Shown piece after piece: positions 23,122 to 30,574 of a DNA stretch of 33,970 bases. The position numbers and the translations under genes were made by a program. Below the pieces are notes generated by a model. It was given only the letters and a program-made list of their open reading frames with translations. It had not been told where the DNA came from and did no database searches. Positions within the stretch are counted from its first letter, which is position 1, and every line of letters starts with the position of its first letter. Origin of the DNA: JBGPJM01 sp041485385 (GTDB taxonomy: Bacteria > Planctomycetota > Phycisphaerae > Phycisphaerales > UBA1924); assembly GCA_041485385.1 (NCBI GenBank), contig JBGPJM010000028.1, forward strand, positions 1 to 33,970, in the 5' to 3' direction.

Positions 23122-24519
23122 TCATTTCTGCGCGAGATAGCGGTCGCTGGCGATCATCACCAGGCGGTCCGCCATGCTCTGGAGGTTGCTGTAGCTCCCT
23201 TTCGTGAACAGCCGCTCCAGGTACCGCCCGCCCTCCTCGTTCATCCGTCGCTCGCGGATCTCCCTGAACAGCGTCTGCTGCACCTGGTAGAGCGACTTGC
23301 CCGGCGGGCGTTCGATCGTTTCCAGGGAGATCCAGGCCTTCCGCTCGCCGAAGGCGATGGGCCCGGCGGTCGACCCGGGCTCGAGCCTCCGTGCGGTCTC
23401 GTTGAGCTCCGGGGCGAAGAACTCGCCGGAGGCCATCTCGCCCTTGAACGTGCGCCGGGCTATCCCGCCGTCGGCGCGGTTGAACAGGTTCCCCTCCACC
23501 GCCGCCACCTCGGCGAAGGCCTCGCCCCTGCCGAGGCGGGAGGAGACGTCATCGACAAGGGTCGTGTTGCCCGCCGGCACCATGATCAGGCGGAAGACCG
23601 CGGTCGGCGCCGGGTTGAACTCGTCGTAGCGGCGCTGGTACTCCAGCCGCACGTCCCGCCACGACACGTTGATCTTCGAGGCCACCCGCACGCGGATCTC
23701 GTTCTGCACCAGCTGCGTCTGCACGGCGTCCTTGACCTTGTCGTCGAGCCCCTTCCCCCCGCTGTCGCGGAGGTTGGCGTCCACGGCAGCTTCCCCGCCC
23801 CCCTGCTGGCTCACGACCTCGCCGCGGAGATGATTGATGAACGCCAGCAGCCCGTGGCGCTGCTCGGGCGAGAGAGACGACTGCGCCTCGGCCAGCACCA
23901 GCTCGTCGCGCACGCGGTCGCGGAGCTGCCTCATGATGATCCCCCGCGCCTCCTTCACCCAGGCCGAGTCGTTGTTGAGCTCGGCGACCATGTTGCCCAG
24001 CCGCTTGTCCAGCGGCTCCAGGAACTCCGACGCGTACACCGGGCGCCCGTTGATCTGTCCCACCAGCGAGTCGATCATCTGGCCCGGGCCGGCGCCGGGA
24101 GTGGGGGGGGGCGCGGGCGCGACGGCGTTCGAACCGTTCGTGGCGACCGGCTGGGCCGTTGCCGACGAGGCGACAGAGGGATCGGACGGACTCACAAGGG
24201 CAGTGCTCGCGCCGGGCGGGTTCGTCCGCGGCGGCCCGACCAAGGCCTCAAGCGGCAGCAGGCCCTCGTTGGCCTGGCTGGGGTGGATCGGCACCGCGGC
24301 CGGTGCCCGCACGGCCGTCCCGACCGTCTGGGGTGTGGATGCCCCGGGTCCTGGCGCGGCACGGAAGTCCTCGGCCTTGAGTTTCCCGGATGCAACCGGC
24401 GTTCCCGGCCGCGCCGCGCACGAGACCTGGGCCAGGATCACCAGGCCGGCGGAGGCCGCGAGAGCCAGGGCTCGTGGGGCGCTGCCTGCGCCATGGCGTT
24501 GCTTTTCGTCCGTGCTCAT
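23122..24519 (-). CDS. SurA/PpiC-like periplasmic peptidyl-prolyl isomerase
   Basis: 465 residues. A signal sequence with hydrophobic core ALALAASAGLVILA ends near C34 (AQVSCAA). A lipoprotein is possible, but Gln at -3 is poor for a lipobox, so ordinary cleavage is the alternative. Residues about 40-145 are a Pro/Ser/Thr/Ala-rich linker. A SurA-type N-terminal chaperone region starts near VGQINGRPVYASEFLEPLD. One parvulin domain spans about 307-402 (FRLIMVPAGNTTLVDD, GEAFAEVAAVEGN, DGGIARR, GPIAFGERKAWISLETIE). Such proteins fold outer-membrane or secreted proteins. TACCGT lies 8 nt before the ATG. A run of nine C codes for part of the linker (24103-24111). Confidence 0.85.
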   Translation of the reverse strand: MSTDEKQRHGAGSAPRALALAASAGLVILAQVSCAARPGTPVASGKLKAEDFRAAPGPGASTPQTVGTAVRAPAAVPIHPSQANEGLLPLEALVGPPRTNPPGASTALVSPSDPSVASSATAQPVATNGSNAVAPAPPPTPGAGPGQMIDSLVGQINGRPVYASEFLEPLDKRLGNMVAELNNDSAWVKEARGIIMRQLRDRVRDELVLAEAQSSLSPEQRHGLLAFINHLRGEVVSQQGGGEAAVDANLRDSGGKGLDDKVKDAVQTQLVQNEIRVRVASKINVSWRDVRLEYQRRYDEFNPAPTAVFRLIMVPAGNTTLVDDVSSRLGRGEAFAEVAAVEGNLFNRADGGIARRTFKGEMASGEFFAPELNETARRLEPGSTAGPIAFGERKAWISLETIERPPGKSLYQVQQTLFREIRERRMNEEGGRYLERLFTKGSYSNLQSMADRLVMIASDRYLAQK

Positions 24520-24527
24520 GGGTGCTA

Positions 24528-24533
24528 ACGGTA
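24528..24533 (-). promoter_or_regulatory. Leaderless -10 box of the foldase gene
   Basis: TACCGT on the minus strand ends 8 nt before the ATG at 24519. No Shine-Dalgarno is present. Confidence 0.5.
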
Positions 24534-24565
24534 TCGCACTGAGCCCGCGTTCACAACGTCCCGCC

Positions 24566-24571
24566 TACGAT
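24566..24571 (+). promoter_or_regulatory. Candidate -10 box of the DUF1844 gene
   Basis: TACGAT lies 26 nt before the ATG at 24598, leaving room for a short leader with a CCGAGG ribosome site. It contrasts with the leaderless spacing at neighbouring genes. Confidence 0.35.
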
Positions 24572-24597
24572 CTCCCGAACATCAACCCCGAGGCGCC

Positions 24598-25110
24598 ATG
24601 GCCGAAGAAACACCCAAGATCGTCGTTGACTCTGACTGGAAATCCCAGGCGCGGGCCGAGAAAGAGCGGCTCGCGGCGGCGGAGAAGCAGAAGGCGACGG
24701 AGAAGCAGAGGGCCGCGCCGCCCCAGGGCCAGCCCGGACCCGGCGGCGGTCCCGAGGCCGACGATCAGGGCGTGCCACAGTCCGATTTCGCCTCGCTCAT
24801 CGGCTCACTGGCGACCCAGGCGCTGATGTACATGGGCGCGTTCCCCGATCCGGAAACCGGGCGTGCCATCGTCTCTCTGGATCACGCCCGCTTCCACATC
24901 GAGCTCCTGGGCGTGCTGGAAGAGAAGACCAAGGGGAATCTCACCGAGCAGGAGGAGCAGCACCTCAAGCAGGTGCTGTACCAGCTCCGCCTGCAGTACG
25001 TCGAGATCTCCAAGGCCGTCGCTCAGGCGGTCAAGAACAAACAAGCCCAGGCCGCCGGGTCCGCGCCGTCAGGTCCGATCGGGCTCGGGCCCGGCTCGCT
25101 CCGCGGCTGA
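24598..25110 (+). CDS. DUF1844 family protein
   Basis: 170 residues. The start (about 1-62) is charged and Pro/Gly-rich. The core (about 63-145) matches DUF1844: DFASLIGSLATQALMYMGAF, the ARFHIELLGVLEEKTKGNLT stretch, then QHLKQVLYQLRLQYVEI. The family is small, cytoplasmic and widespread in planctomycetes, delta-proteobacteria and related groups, with no known function. It is divergent from the foldase gene and 126 nt ahead of the PRMT-like gene. Confidence 0.9.
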   Translation: MAEETPKIVVDSDWKSQARAEKERLAAAEKQKATEKQRAAPPQGQPGPGGGPEADDQGVPQSDFASLIGSLATQALMYMGAFPDPETGRAIVSLDHARFHIELLGVLEEKTKGNLTEQEEQHLKQVLYQLRLQYVEISKAVAQAVKNKQAQAAGSAPSGPIGLGPGSLRG

Positions 25111-25236
25111 CGACCGATCAAGCGCGCGTTCGGTCCTTGCCCAGGATGTTCAGCCCGTAGGACCGCCGGCGGGCGCGGCGAAGGTCCGCGCGTCGGTGGC
25201 CGCCGCTCCGGCGACAGGGCGGAGAAAGGCTCTCCG

Positions 25237-26175
25237 ATGAGCGAAGCGTTGTCCCCGGAGTCGTTCGACCTCGGCCAGTTCATCCCGCTCCACTATCACC
25301 ACGTGATGTTGATGGACGGGGCACGCACGGCGGCGTTCCGGGAGGCCATCGAGACGCTCGTGCGGAGCGGCGACAAGGTCGTCGATCTCGGGGGCGGGAC
25401 CGGCATTCTCTCGTTCCTCGCGGCGCGCCGGGCGAGCAGGGTGTGGTACGTCGAGCGCAACCCGGAGCTCTACCGGTTCGCCGGCCGGGTACTTCCGTTG
25501 AACGCTGGCGCCGAGAAGATCGAGCTGGTCGCCGCCGACGCATCGACGTTCCTTCCGCCGGAGCGGGTCGATGTTGTTCTGTGCGAGATGCTCCACGCGG
25601 GCATGCTGCGGGAGAAGCAGCTGAACGTCCTCTCGGCGTTCAAGAAGAACTACCTCGCCAGGTTCGGCCCGCCCTTGCCGCGGTTCATCCCCGAGGCGGC
25701 CCTCCTGGCGGTGCAGCCGGTCCAGCACCCGTTCGAGTTCTGCGGTTACCACTGCCCGATCCCGGTGTTCCAGGATCCGCTCTCACCTGGGGCCGCGACC
25801 GTCGGGCTTGCCGATCCGGTCGCCTACGCCACCATCGACTACGCGAAGGAGTTCCCGCTGGTCCTGCGATGGGAGGGCGTGATCCCGATCTCCGCGGGGG
25901 GCACGCTGACGGCTCTCCGCTTCATCACCAAGAACATCATCGGGATCCTGGTCGATGAGCGTCGATCGATCGATTGGCATTCAGCCTACCTGGTCATGCC
26001 GGTGCCGACGCCGCACCCGGTGCAGCCGGGCGCCGAGGTGAGGATCTCGTTCTCGTACCCGGCCGGTGCGCCGCTGGATGCGCTCGCCGCGTCGCTCCGG
26101 GTCGAGAGTTCCGGGCCGGCCGCACCTGTCCCCGTGATACGCGTCCAGCGTGGCACGAAGGTGCGCCCAGGGTGA
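25237..26175 (+). CDS. PRMT-like SAM-dependent methyltransferase
   Basis: 312 residues. The opening HHVMLMDGARTAAFREAIE resembles the N-terminal helix of protein arginine methyltransferases. Motif I is VVDLGGGTGILSFLAAR (48-64), with E73 at the end of strand 2. CEMLHAGMLRE puts acidic residues at E117 and E126, the nine-residue spacing of the PRMT double-E loop. The C-terminal half is beta-rich, as in the PRMT barrel. The dimerisation arm and THW loop of eukaryotic PRMTs are not evident, so arginine methylation is a hypothesis and a small-molecule substrate is possible. AAAGG lies 7 nt before the ATG. The gene lies 126 nt downstream of the DUF1844 gene and may be co-transcribed. Confidence 0.8.
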   Translation: MSEALSPESFDLGQFIPLHYHHVMLMDGARTAAFREAIETLVRSGDKVVDLGGGTGILSFLAARRASRVWYVERNPELYRFAGRVLPLNAGAEKIELVAADASTFLPPERVDVVLCEMLHAGMLREKQLNVLSAFKKNYLARFGPPLPRFIPEAALLAVQPVQHPFEFCGYHCPIPVFQDPLSPGAATVGLADPVAYATIDYAKEFPLVLRWEGVIPISAGGTLTALRFITKNIIGILVDERRSIDWHSAYLVMPVPTPHPVQPGAEVRISFSYPAGAPLDALAASLRVESSGPAAPVPVIRVQRGTKVRPG

Positions 26176-26325
26176 GCCACCTCCGCCGCCGGGTGAATCC
26201 AACTGGAGGCACGAGGCGGCCCCGATAACCGCCGACGCGTCGCAGTCGCGCTCGCCGCGCTCACGGTGCATCCGCCTCCAACGGGGCGGCTCATTCCGCG
26301 GCGACCACCGGCCGATGCATCGACC

Positions 26326-27813
26326 ATGCGCGACGATTTTCCCGCGACGACCCCGACCAGCAACGCCGGCGCTGGTCAACTTCTGGGTTCTCGGACGTCC
26401 TACCTGTTGGGCGCCTGCGCACTCGCCGCCACAAGCTATGCGCTCGGCGCGAGCTGGTTGGGCGACACCACGCTGGGGCTTCCCATCGGCGTGTGGATCG
26501 TCGTGGGTGGCCTTGGCTGCATGGAGTACGCAAATCGGCAGACCGGCGCTGTCCCGCGCGACGCCAGGCTGCGGCTCCCGGTACTCCCTGCGCTTCTTCG
26601 CGGCGAGTTCCGCCGCCTGTCTCTTGCCGGCGCTCCCCCGTGGGCGACCGATGCCGTCGAGCTTGTCCGGCAGGTCCTCACGATCCCCTTCGGGATGTCG
26701 CCTCGCTCCCGCGCTTCCGGGCTCGCCGATCGGGCCGCCACGCACCGAACCGGCGCCCGCCTCCGCCTCGGCCTGGAAATGTCCAGACGGCACGCCGACG
26801 TGCTCACCGAATCCCTGCTCATGAGACTTGCCCCCGACGTGTCGCTCGAGGTCACTCGAATCCGCGCCGATCGACAGGGCGGCGACCCGGCGAGGCTCGG
26901 GCTCGACGCCATCGTCCGCTCCGGGCCGTTCGCATCGGCCCGCCCCGGCCAGTTCTCGATCCTCCTTCCCGAGCACCCCTCGCACCCGGCCGCGTGGACC
27001 GACTGGGACTCGCCGCGGCCCCTCAGCTATCCCTCCGTCTTCCCTGCGCGGATCGACCCCGCCCGCGTCTCGTGCGGCGGCCTCGACCTCTCCGACGAGC
27101 GACAGGCCCGGTTGCTGGCCCGCCTCGTCGAGGCCGCGGCGCTCCTGGGCCGCTCGGAGGTTCGCCGCAGATCTCCCAGCCGCTTCAGCCCCAGAGCCCG
27201 CATGGGCGGGCTCGATGCGCCCGGCGGGCCCCTCGAGCTGGTGATGATGCGCCTTGCCCAGACTCTCCGGATCGACTGGTCCGACGATGCCACCGACGCG
27301 CCGGGCGCCTGCTCCGCCGCGGCCCGCGCCGTGGGAGCGTGGCTCACCACCGTCGAGATCGACGCGGCCGACGCCGACGACCGGCAGCGCTGCGTCGAGC
27401 TTGCTTCACGGATCCTGGGTGGAGAGACCGAAGCGCTCCTCCAGGTCGGCGCGGCCCGGATCGGCGCGTACGCGGACACGGAGGCGCTCGGCACGCTCAC
27501 GCAGGCCTTCCGTCAGCTTGTCGGTTCGGACGGCGGCGTGCCCGACCCGCTCCCGTTCATCCTCTCCGAGCTGGAGCTGGGCCCGCCCGGTCCGCTCACG
27601 CTCGGACGCATCGCCGCGGGGCTTGCCCTGCTCTGGGCCGCGTCGTCGCACGAGCATCTGGCCTATCTGCGAGACGATCTGACCGAGGAGATGCGCTACG
27701 CCGCGCGGTTTGTCGGCAACGACCCCGACCATCGGCTGTTGCTGGAGGTCATCGCGACGCTCGACCGTCTGCGCACGGGCGCCCGCCACGTCCGGCTCGG
27801 CCGGGCCGCGTAG
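26326..27813 (+). CDS. Membrane protein of unknown function
   Basis: I do not recognise this 495-residue protein. Two hydrophobic segments near the start (about 25-45 and 50-68) anchor a large, mostly helical, Arg- and Ala-rich region, probably cytoplasmic. No catalytic or nucleotide-binding motif is visible. A GTG at 26266 would add 20 residues, but those codons lack the G/C third-position bias of the rest, so I use the ATG at 26326; neither has a good ribosome site. It lies 150 nt after the PRMT-like gene and 2 nt from the convergent small protein gene. Confidence 0.7.
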   Translation: MRDDFPATTPTSNAGAGQLLGSRTSYLLGACALAATSYALGASWLGDTTLGLPIGVWIVVGGLGCMEYANRQTGAVPRDARLRLPVLPALLRGEFRRLSLAGAPPWATDAVELVRQVLTIPFGMSPRSRASGLADRAATHRTGARLRLGLEMSRRHADVLTESLLMRLAPDVSLEVTRIRADRQGGDPARLGLDAIVRSGPFASARPGQFSILLPEHPSHPAAWTDWDSPRPLSYPSVFPARIDPARVSCGGLDLSDERQARLLARLVEAAALLGRSEVRRRSPSRFSPRARMGGLDAPGGPLELVMMRLAQTLRIDWSDDATDAPGACSAAARAVGAWLTTVEIDAADADDRQRCVELASRILGGETEALLQVGAARIGAYADTEALGTLTQAFRQLVGSDGGVPDPLPFILSELELGPPGPLTLGRIAAGLALLWAASSHEHLAYLRDDLTEEMRYAARFVGNDPDHRLLLEVIATLDRLRTGARHVRLGRAA

Positions 27814-27815
27814 CT

Positions 27816-28076
27816 CTACCCCTTCAGGTCGATGTGGGGCCGCTGCTCTCCGCCCTTCTTCTTCGCGGGCGTTTCGGCGTCGGTCGGCCCGGTCGCCCCG
27901 TCGGTCGCGCCGGTGTCGTGCAACTCGACGGAGTCCGCCTCCGCGGGTTTCTTCTCGGCCTTGTCGTCCTTCGGCTGCTTCTGCCGGCGTTTCTTCTCGG
28001 GGTCGCTCTTGCCCACTTTCTGGGCCTGACCGAGACCGGGGATCCCCGCGGCCGGCGATGGACCGTACGCGCTCAT
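27816..28076 (-). CDS. Small Lys-rich disordered protein
   Basis: 86 residues, hydrophilic, with a Lys/Arg-rich centre (KSDPEKKRRQKQPKDDKAEK) and a Thr/Ala/Glu-rich end. The start PSPAAGIPGLGQAQKVGKSD looks like a short conserved motif, but I cannot name it. No structured domain is likely. The stop abuts the convergent gene (2 nt apart). No clear ribosome site; it could be spurious, though third-position bias supports coding. Confidence 0.55.
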   Translation of the reverse strand: MSAYGPSPAAGIPGLGQAQKVGKSDPEKKRRQKQPKDDKAEKKPAEADSVELHDTGATDGATGPTDAETPAKKKGGEQRPHIDLKG

Positions 28077-28152
28077 TTCTGCGCTATCGGCATGCCGCGC
28101 GACCCCCCTCCAACTTCAGGCCTGCCTGAACGGCAGAACTGCACCGATCGCG

Positions 28153-28170
28153 CCCCCCCGCCCCCCCCCC
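28153..28170. repeat. Poly-C tract
   Basis: Seven C, one G, then ten C, just past the fabI stop (28187) and upstream of the small Lys-rich gene. It is the longest homopolymer I found and is prone to slippage or sequencing error. Confidence 0.8.
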
Positions 28171-28186
28171 GTTCCGTCGTGCCGCA

Positions 28187-28972
28187 TCAAACCCCCATGA
28201 CGTTCACGCCGCAGTCGACGTAGATCGTCTCGCCGGTCACCCCGGCCGACATGTCGCTCGCCAGATACGCGCCCGTCTGGCCCACGTCCGAGCCCTCGAC
28301 GTTCCGTCGCAGCGGCGAGCGTTTGGCCGCGTGCGCGCTCATCTCGTCGGTGCCGCCGACGGCCGACGACGCCAGCGTCCGCAGGTACCCGCCGGAGATG
28401 ATGTTCACGCGGATCTTCTGCTCGCCCAGCTCCCACGCCAGGTAGCGCGCCGTGCACTCCAGCGCGGCCTTCGCCACGCCCATGACGTTGTACCCCGGCA
28501 CAACCTTCTCGCCCCCGTAGTAGGACATTGCCATGATCGACCCGCCGCCGGCGGCCGCCATCAGCGGGCGCGCACGCTGCGCCATCGCCAGGAGCGTGTA
28601 CGCCGAGATGTCGATCGCGCTCAGGTAGGCCTGGCGCGGCGTGGCGGCGAACTTCCCTGGAGCCAGCCACTCACGGTCGGCGAAGGCGATCGAGTGCACC
28701 AGGAAGTGCATGCGGTCGAACGACTCGCCGTACTTCGAGAAGGCCGCGTCCAGCTCGTCGTCCTTCGACGCGTCCAGCGGCACGAGCCACGGGTCGGTCA
28801 CGCCCAGCGCCTCCACCGCGCGGCGCGTCCGCCGCTCGTTCTTCTCGCCCGGGAGGTGCGTGAACGCGCACCTGGCCCCGTGCCCGATCAGCGCCTGGGC
28901 GATGTGCCATGCGTAGGAGCGCTCGTTGGCGATCCCGACCACCAGGCCGATTTTCCCGTCAAGCAGCGCCAT
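28187..28972 (-). CDS. fabI: Enoyl-[acyl-carrier-protein] reductase (NADH) FabI
   Basis: 261 residues, normal FabI length. It reduces trans-2-enoyl-ACP in the last step of each fatty-acid elongation cycle. GIANERSYAW (13-22) is the FabI-specific dinucleotide motif; Y151, Y161 and K168 in SYYGGEKVVPGYNVMGVAK match the E. coli Y146, Y156 and K163. The AGG of CAGGAGAT lies about 8 nt before the ATG, and TATTGT (minus, 29010-29015) could be the -10 box with a leader of about 30 nt. The frame is open upstream of the ATG, but family length and the ribosome site fix the start. Divergent from nadC. Confidence 0.96.
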   Translation of the reverse strand: MALLDGKIGLVVGIANERSYAWHIAQALIGHGARCAFTHLPGEKNERRTRRAVEALGVTDPWLVPLDASKDDELDAAFSKYGESFDRMHFLVHSIAFADREWLAPGKFAATPRQAYLSAIDISAYTLLAMAQRARPLMAAAGGGSIMAMSYYGGEKVVPGYNVMGVAKAALECTARYLAWELGEQKIRVNIISGGYLRTLASSAVGGTDEMSAHAAKRSPLRRNVEGSDVGQTGAYLASDMSAGVTGETIYVDCGVNVMGV

Positions 28973-29072
28973 CCGTGGATCTCCTGAATCGCCGCCGTCG
29001 CGGCGTGCAACAATAGCGCAGCCCTGACGCCGGCGAACCCGTTCGTCCGTGCGCTCGCGAGTGGAGCCGCCG

Positions 29073-30023
29073 ATGACCGACCTCAACCAGCTCTCTCTCG
29101 AAGCCCTCTACGCCGAACTGACGCGCACTGGCCTGGTGCGCCGCCTCCTTCAGCTGGCGTTCGAGGAGGACCTGGGCCCGGACCGCGGACCCGGCGACAT
29201 CACCAGCCGCGTGTGCGTGCCGGAGGACGCGACCTGCGAGGGCCGGCTGGTCGCGCGGCGGGCCGGCACGGTCGCCGGCATCCGCGCGGTCCCGATGGTG
29301 CTGCAGGTCTTCGCCCCCGACGTCGCGTTCGAGGGGCGCGCCGCCGATGGGCACGCCGTCGAGGCCGAAACGACGCTCGGTCATCTCCGTGGCACGACGC
29401 GCCAGGTCCTCGCCGCCGAGCGGACCCTGCTCAATATCGTCGGGCGTCTCTCCGGCATCGCCACGCTTACTGCGAGCTTTGTCGACAAGGTCAAGGGCAG
29501 CCGCGCCGCGGTTTACGACACGCGGAAAACGACGCCGGGCCTGCGCATGCTGGAGAAGTACGCGGTGCGCTGCGGCGGCGGGCGCTGCCACCGCCTGGGC
29601 CTGAGCGACGCCGTGCTCATCAAGGACAACCACCTCGCCGGTATCCCGCTCGCCGATCTGGCCCGCTTCGTCTCCGGCGCCGCGGCCCGCGCCCGCACGC
29701 TGGGGAGCGACCGTGCGCCGCACTCGCCCCTGCGATTCGTCGAGGTCGAGGTCACCTCGCTCGAGCAGCTCCAGGCCATCTTGGGCGCCGACGGCTGCAA
29801 CGTGGACATCGTCCTGCTGGACAACATGGACACCGGCACGCTCGCCCGCGCCGTGGAGATGCGCGACCGATCGCGGATGAAGATCGAGCTCGAGGCGTCC
29901 GGCGGCGTGAGCCTCAAGACGATCGGCGCGATCGCCGCGACAGGTGTTGAGCGCATCAGTGTGGGCGCTCTCACCCACAGCGCCGTCGCTCTCGATGTCG
30001 CGCTCGACCTGACCACGGCCTGA
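29073..30023 (+). CDS. nadC: Nicotinate-nucleotide pyrophosphorylase (quinolinate phosphoribosyltransferase)
   Basis: 316 residues. NadC converts quinolinate and PRPP to nicotinate mononucleotide and CO2 in de novo NAD synthesis. Typical motifs are EEDLGPDRGPGDITS (31-45), DTRKTTPGLR (149-158), EKYAVRCGGGRCHRLGLSD and KDNH from K184. GTGGAG lies 6 nt before the ATG; a GTG at 29049 would add eight residues without family support. Length is slightly over the usual 280-300 because of an N-terminal helix. No nadA or nadB is in the window. It converges with the HIT gene. Confidence 0.95.
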   Translation: MTDLNQLSLEALYAELTRTGLVRRLLQLAFEEDLGPDRGPGDITSRVCVPEDATCEGRLVARRAGTVAGIRAVPMVLQVFAPDVAFEGRAADGHAVEAETTLGHLRGTTRQVLAAERTLLNIVGRLSGIATLTASFVDKVKGSRAAVYDTRKTTPGLRMLEKYAVRCGGGRCHRLGLSDAVLIKDNHLAGIPLADLARFVSGAAARARTLGSDRAPHSPLRFVEVEVTSLEQLQAILGADGCNVDIVLLDNMDTGTLARAVEMRDRSRMKIELEASGGVSLKTIGAIAATGVERISVGALTHSAVALDVALDLTTA

Positions 30024-30048
30024 TCCGCGCGATCCGCGTTTATCCGCG
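30023..30048. repeat. ATCCGCG triple repeat
   Basis: ATCCGCG occurs at 30023-30029, 30032-30038 and 30042-30048, spaced 9 and 10 nt, filling the gap between the converging nadC and HIT genes. The A of the nadC stop codon is the first base of the repeat. Confidence 0.7.
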
Positions 30049-30050
30049 CC

Positions 30051-30467
30051 TCAATGGATCTCGGCCGCGAGTTTCTTCGCCAGCTCCGCTCCCGCCGCCC
30101 CATCCAGCTTCCCGGCGCCCCACTTGATCGTCAACCCGGTGCCGTCCTCGTACCTGGGGATGATGTGGAAGTGCACGTGCTGCACCAGCTGGTGCGCGGT
30201 CTTCCCGTTGTTCTGCAGCACGTTGAAGGCGGTCGCGCCCGTGGCGTTCAGCAGTGCCCGGCAGATCCGCGGCAGCACGCGCCCGATCGCCGCCGCCGCC
30301 TCGTCGGAGAGCTTGTCCAGCGTCTCGGCCGGCTCCTTAGGGATCACCAGCGTGTGACCCCTGGAGAGCGGCCCGATGTCCAGGAACGCCAGCACGTGCT
30401 GGTCCTCGTACACCTTGTGGCAGGGGATCTCGCCCCGGATGATCCGCGAGAAGATGGTTTCGGCCAT
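30051..30467 (-). CDS. HIT family (Hint-like) nucleotide hydrolase
   Basis: 138 residues. The histidine triad is H97, H99 and H101 (QHVHFHIIP), with the preceding NNGKTAHQLV typical of Hint/HinT proteins. Family members hydrolyse purine nucleoside phosphoramidates or acyl-adenylates in the cytoplasm; the exact substrate is not readable. The C-terminus has an Ala/Lys helix. TAGAAT lies 6 nt before the ATG and there is no Shine-Dalgarno, so the transcript is probably leaderless. It converges with nadC and diverges from mutL. Confidence 0.92.
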   Translation of the reverse strand: MAETIFSRIIRGEIPCHKVYEDQHVLAFLDIGPLSRGHTLVIPKEPAETLDKLSDEAAAAIGRVLPRICRALLNATGATAFNVLQNNGKTAHQLVQHVHFHIIPRYEDGTGLTIKWGAGKLDGAAGAELAKKLAAEIH

Positions 30468-30473
30468 GCGGGC

Positions 30474-30479
30474 ATTCTA
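30474..30479 (-). promoter_or_regulatory. Leaderless -10 box of the HIT gene
   Basis: TAGAAT on the minus strand ends 6 nt before the ATG at 30467, one of the closest matches to the TATAAT consensus in the set. Confidence 0.6.
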
Positions 30480-30488
30480 CCCGAATCT

Positions 30489-30515
30489 GCCTTGATGCCT
30501 CGCGCCTTGATGCCT
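30489..30515. repeat. GCCTTGATGCCT direct repeat
   Basis: Two perfect 12-bp copies (30489-30500 and 30504-30515) separated by CGC lie between the divergent HIT and mutL promoters. The 11-mer GCCTTGATGCC also occurs, on the other strand, at 1531-1541. Confidence 0.75.
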
Positions 30516-30562
30516 TCCTGGACTTCGACCTGTCGGTTGGCGGCACCGGACACGCCGCTACG

Positions 30563-30568
30563 TACAAT
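30563..30568 (+). promoter_or_regulatory. Leaderless -10 box of mutL
   Basis: TACAAT ends 6 nt before the ATG at 30575, without a Shine-Dalgarno. With the HIT promoter it frames a 107-bp divergent gap. Confidence 0.6.
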
Positions 30569-30574
30569 CGCCCG

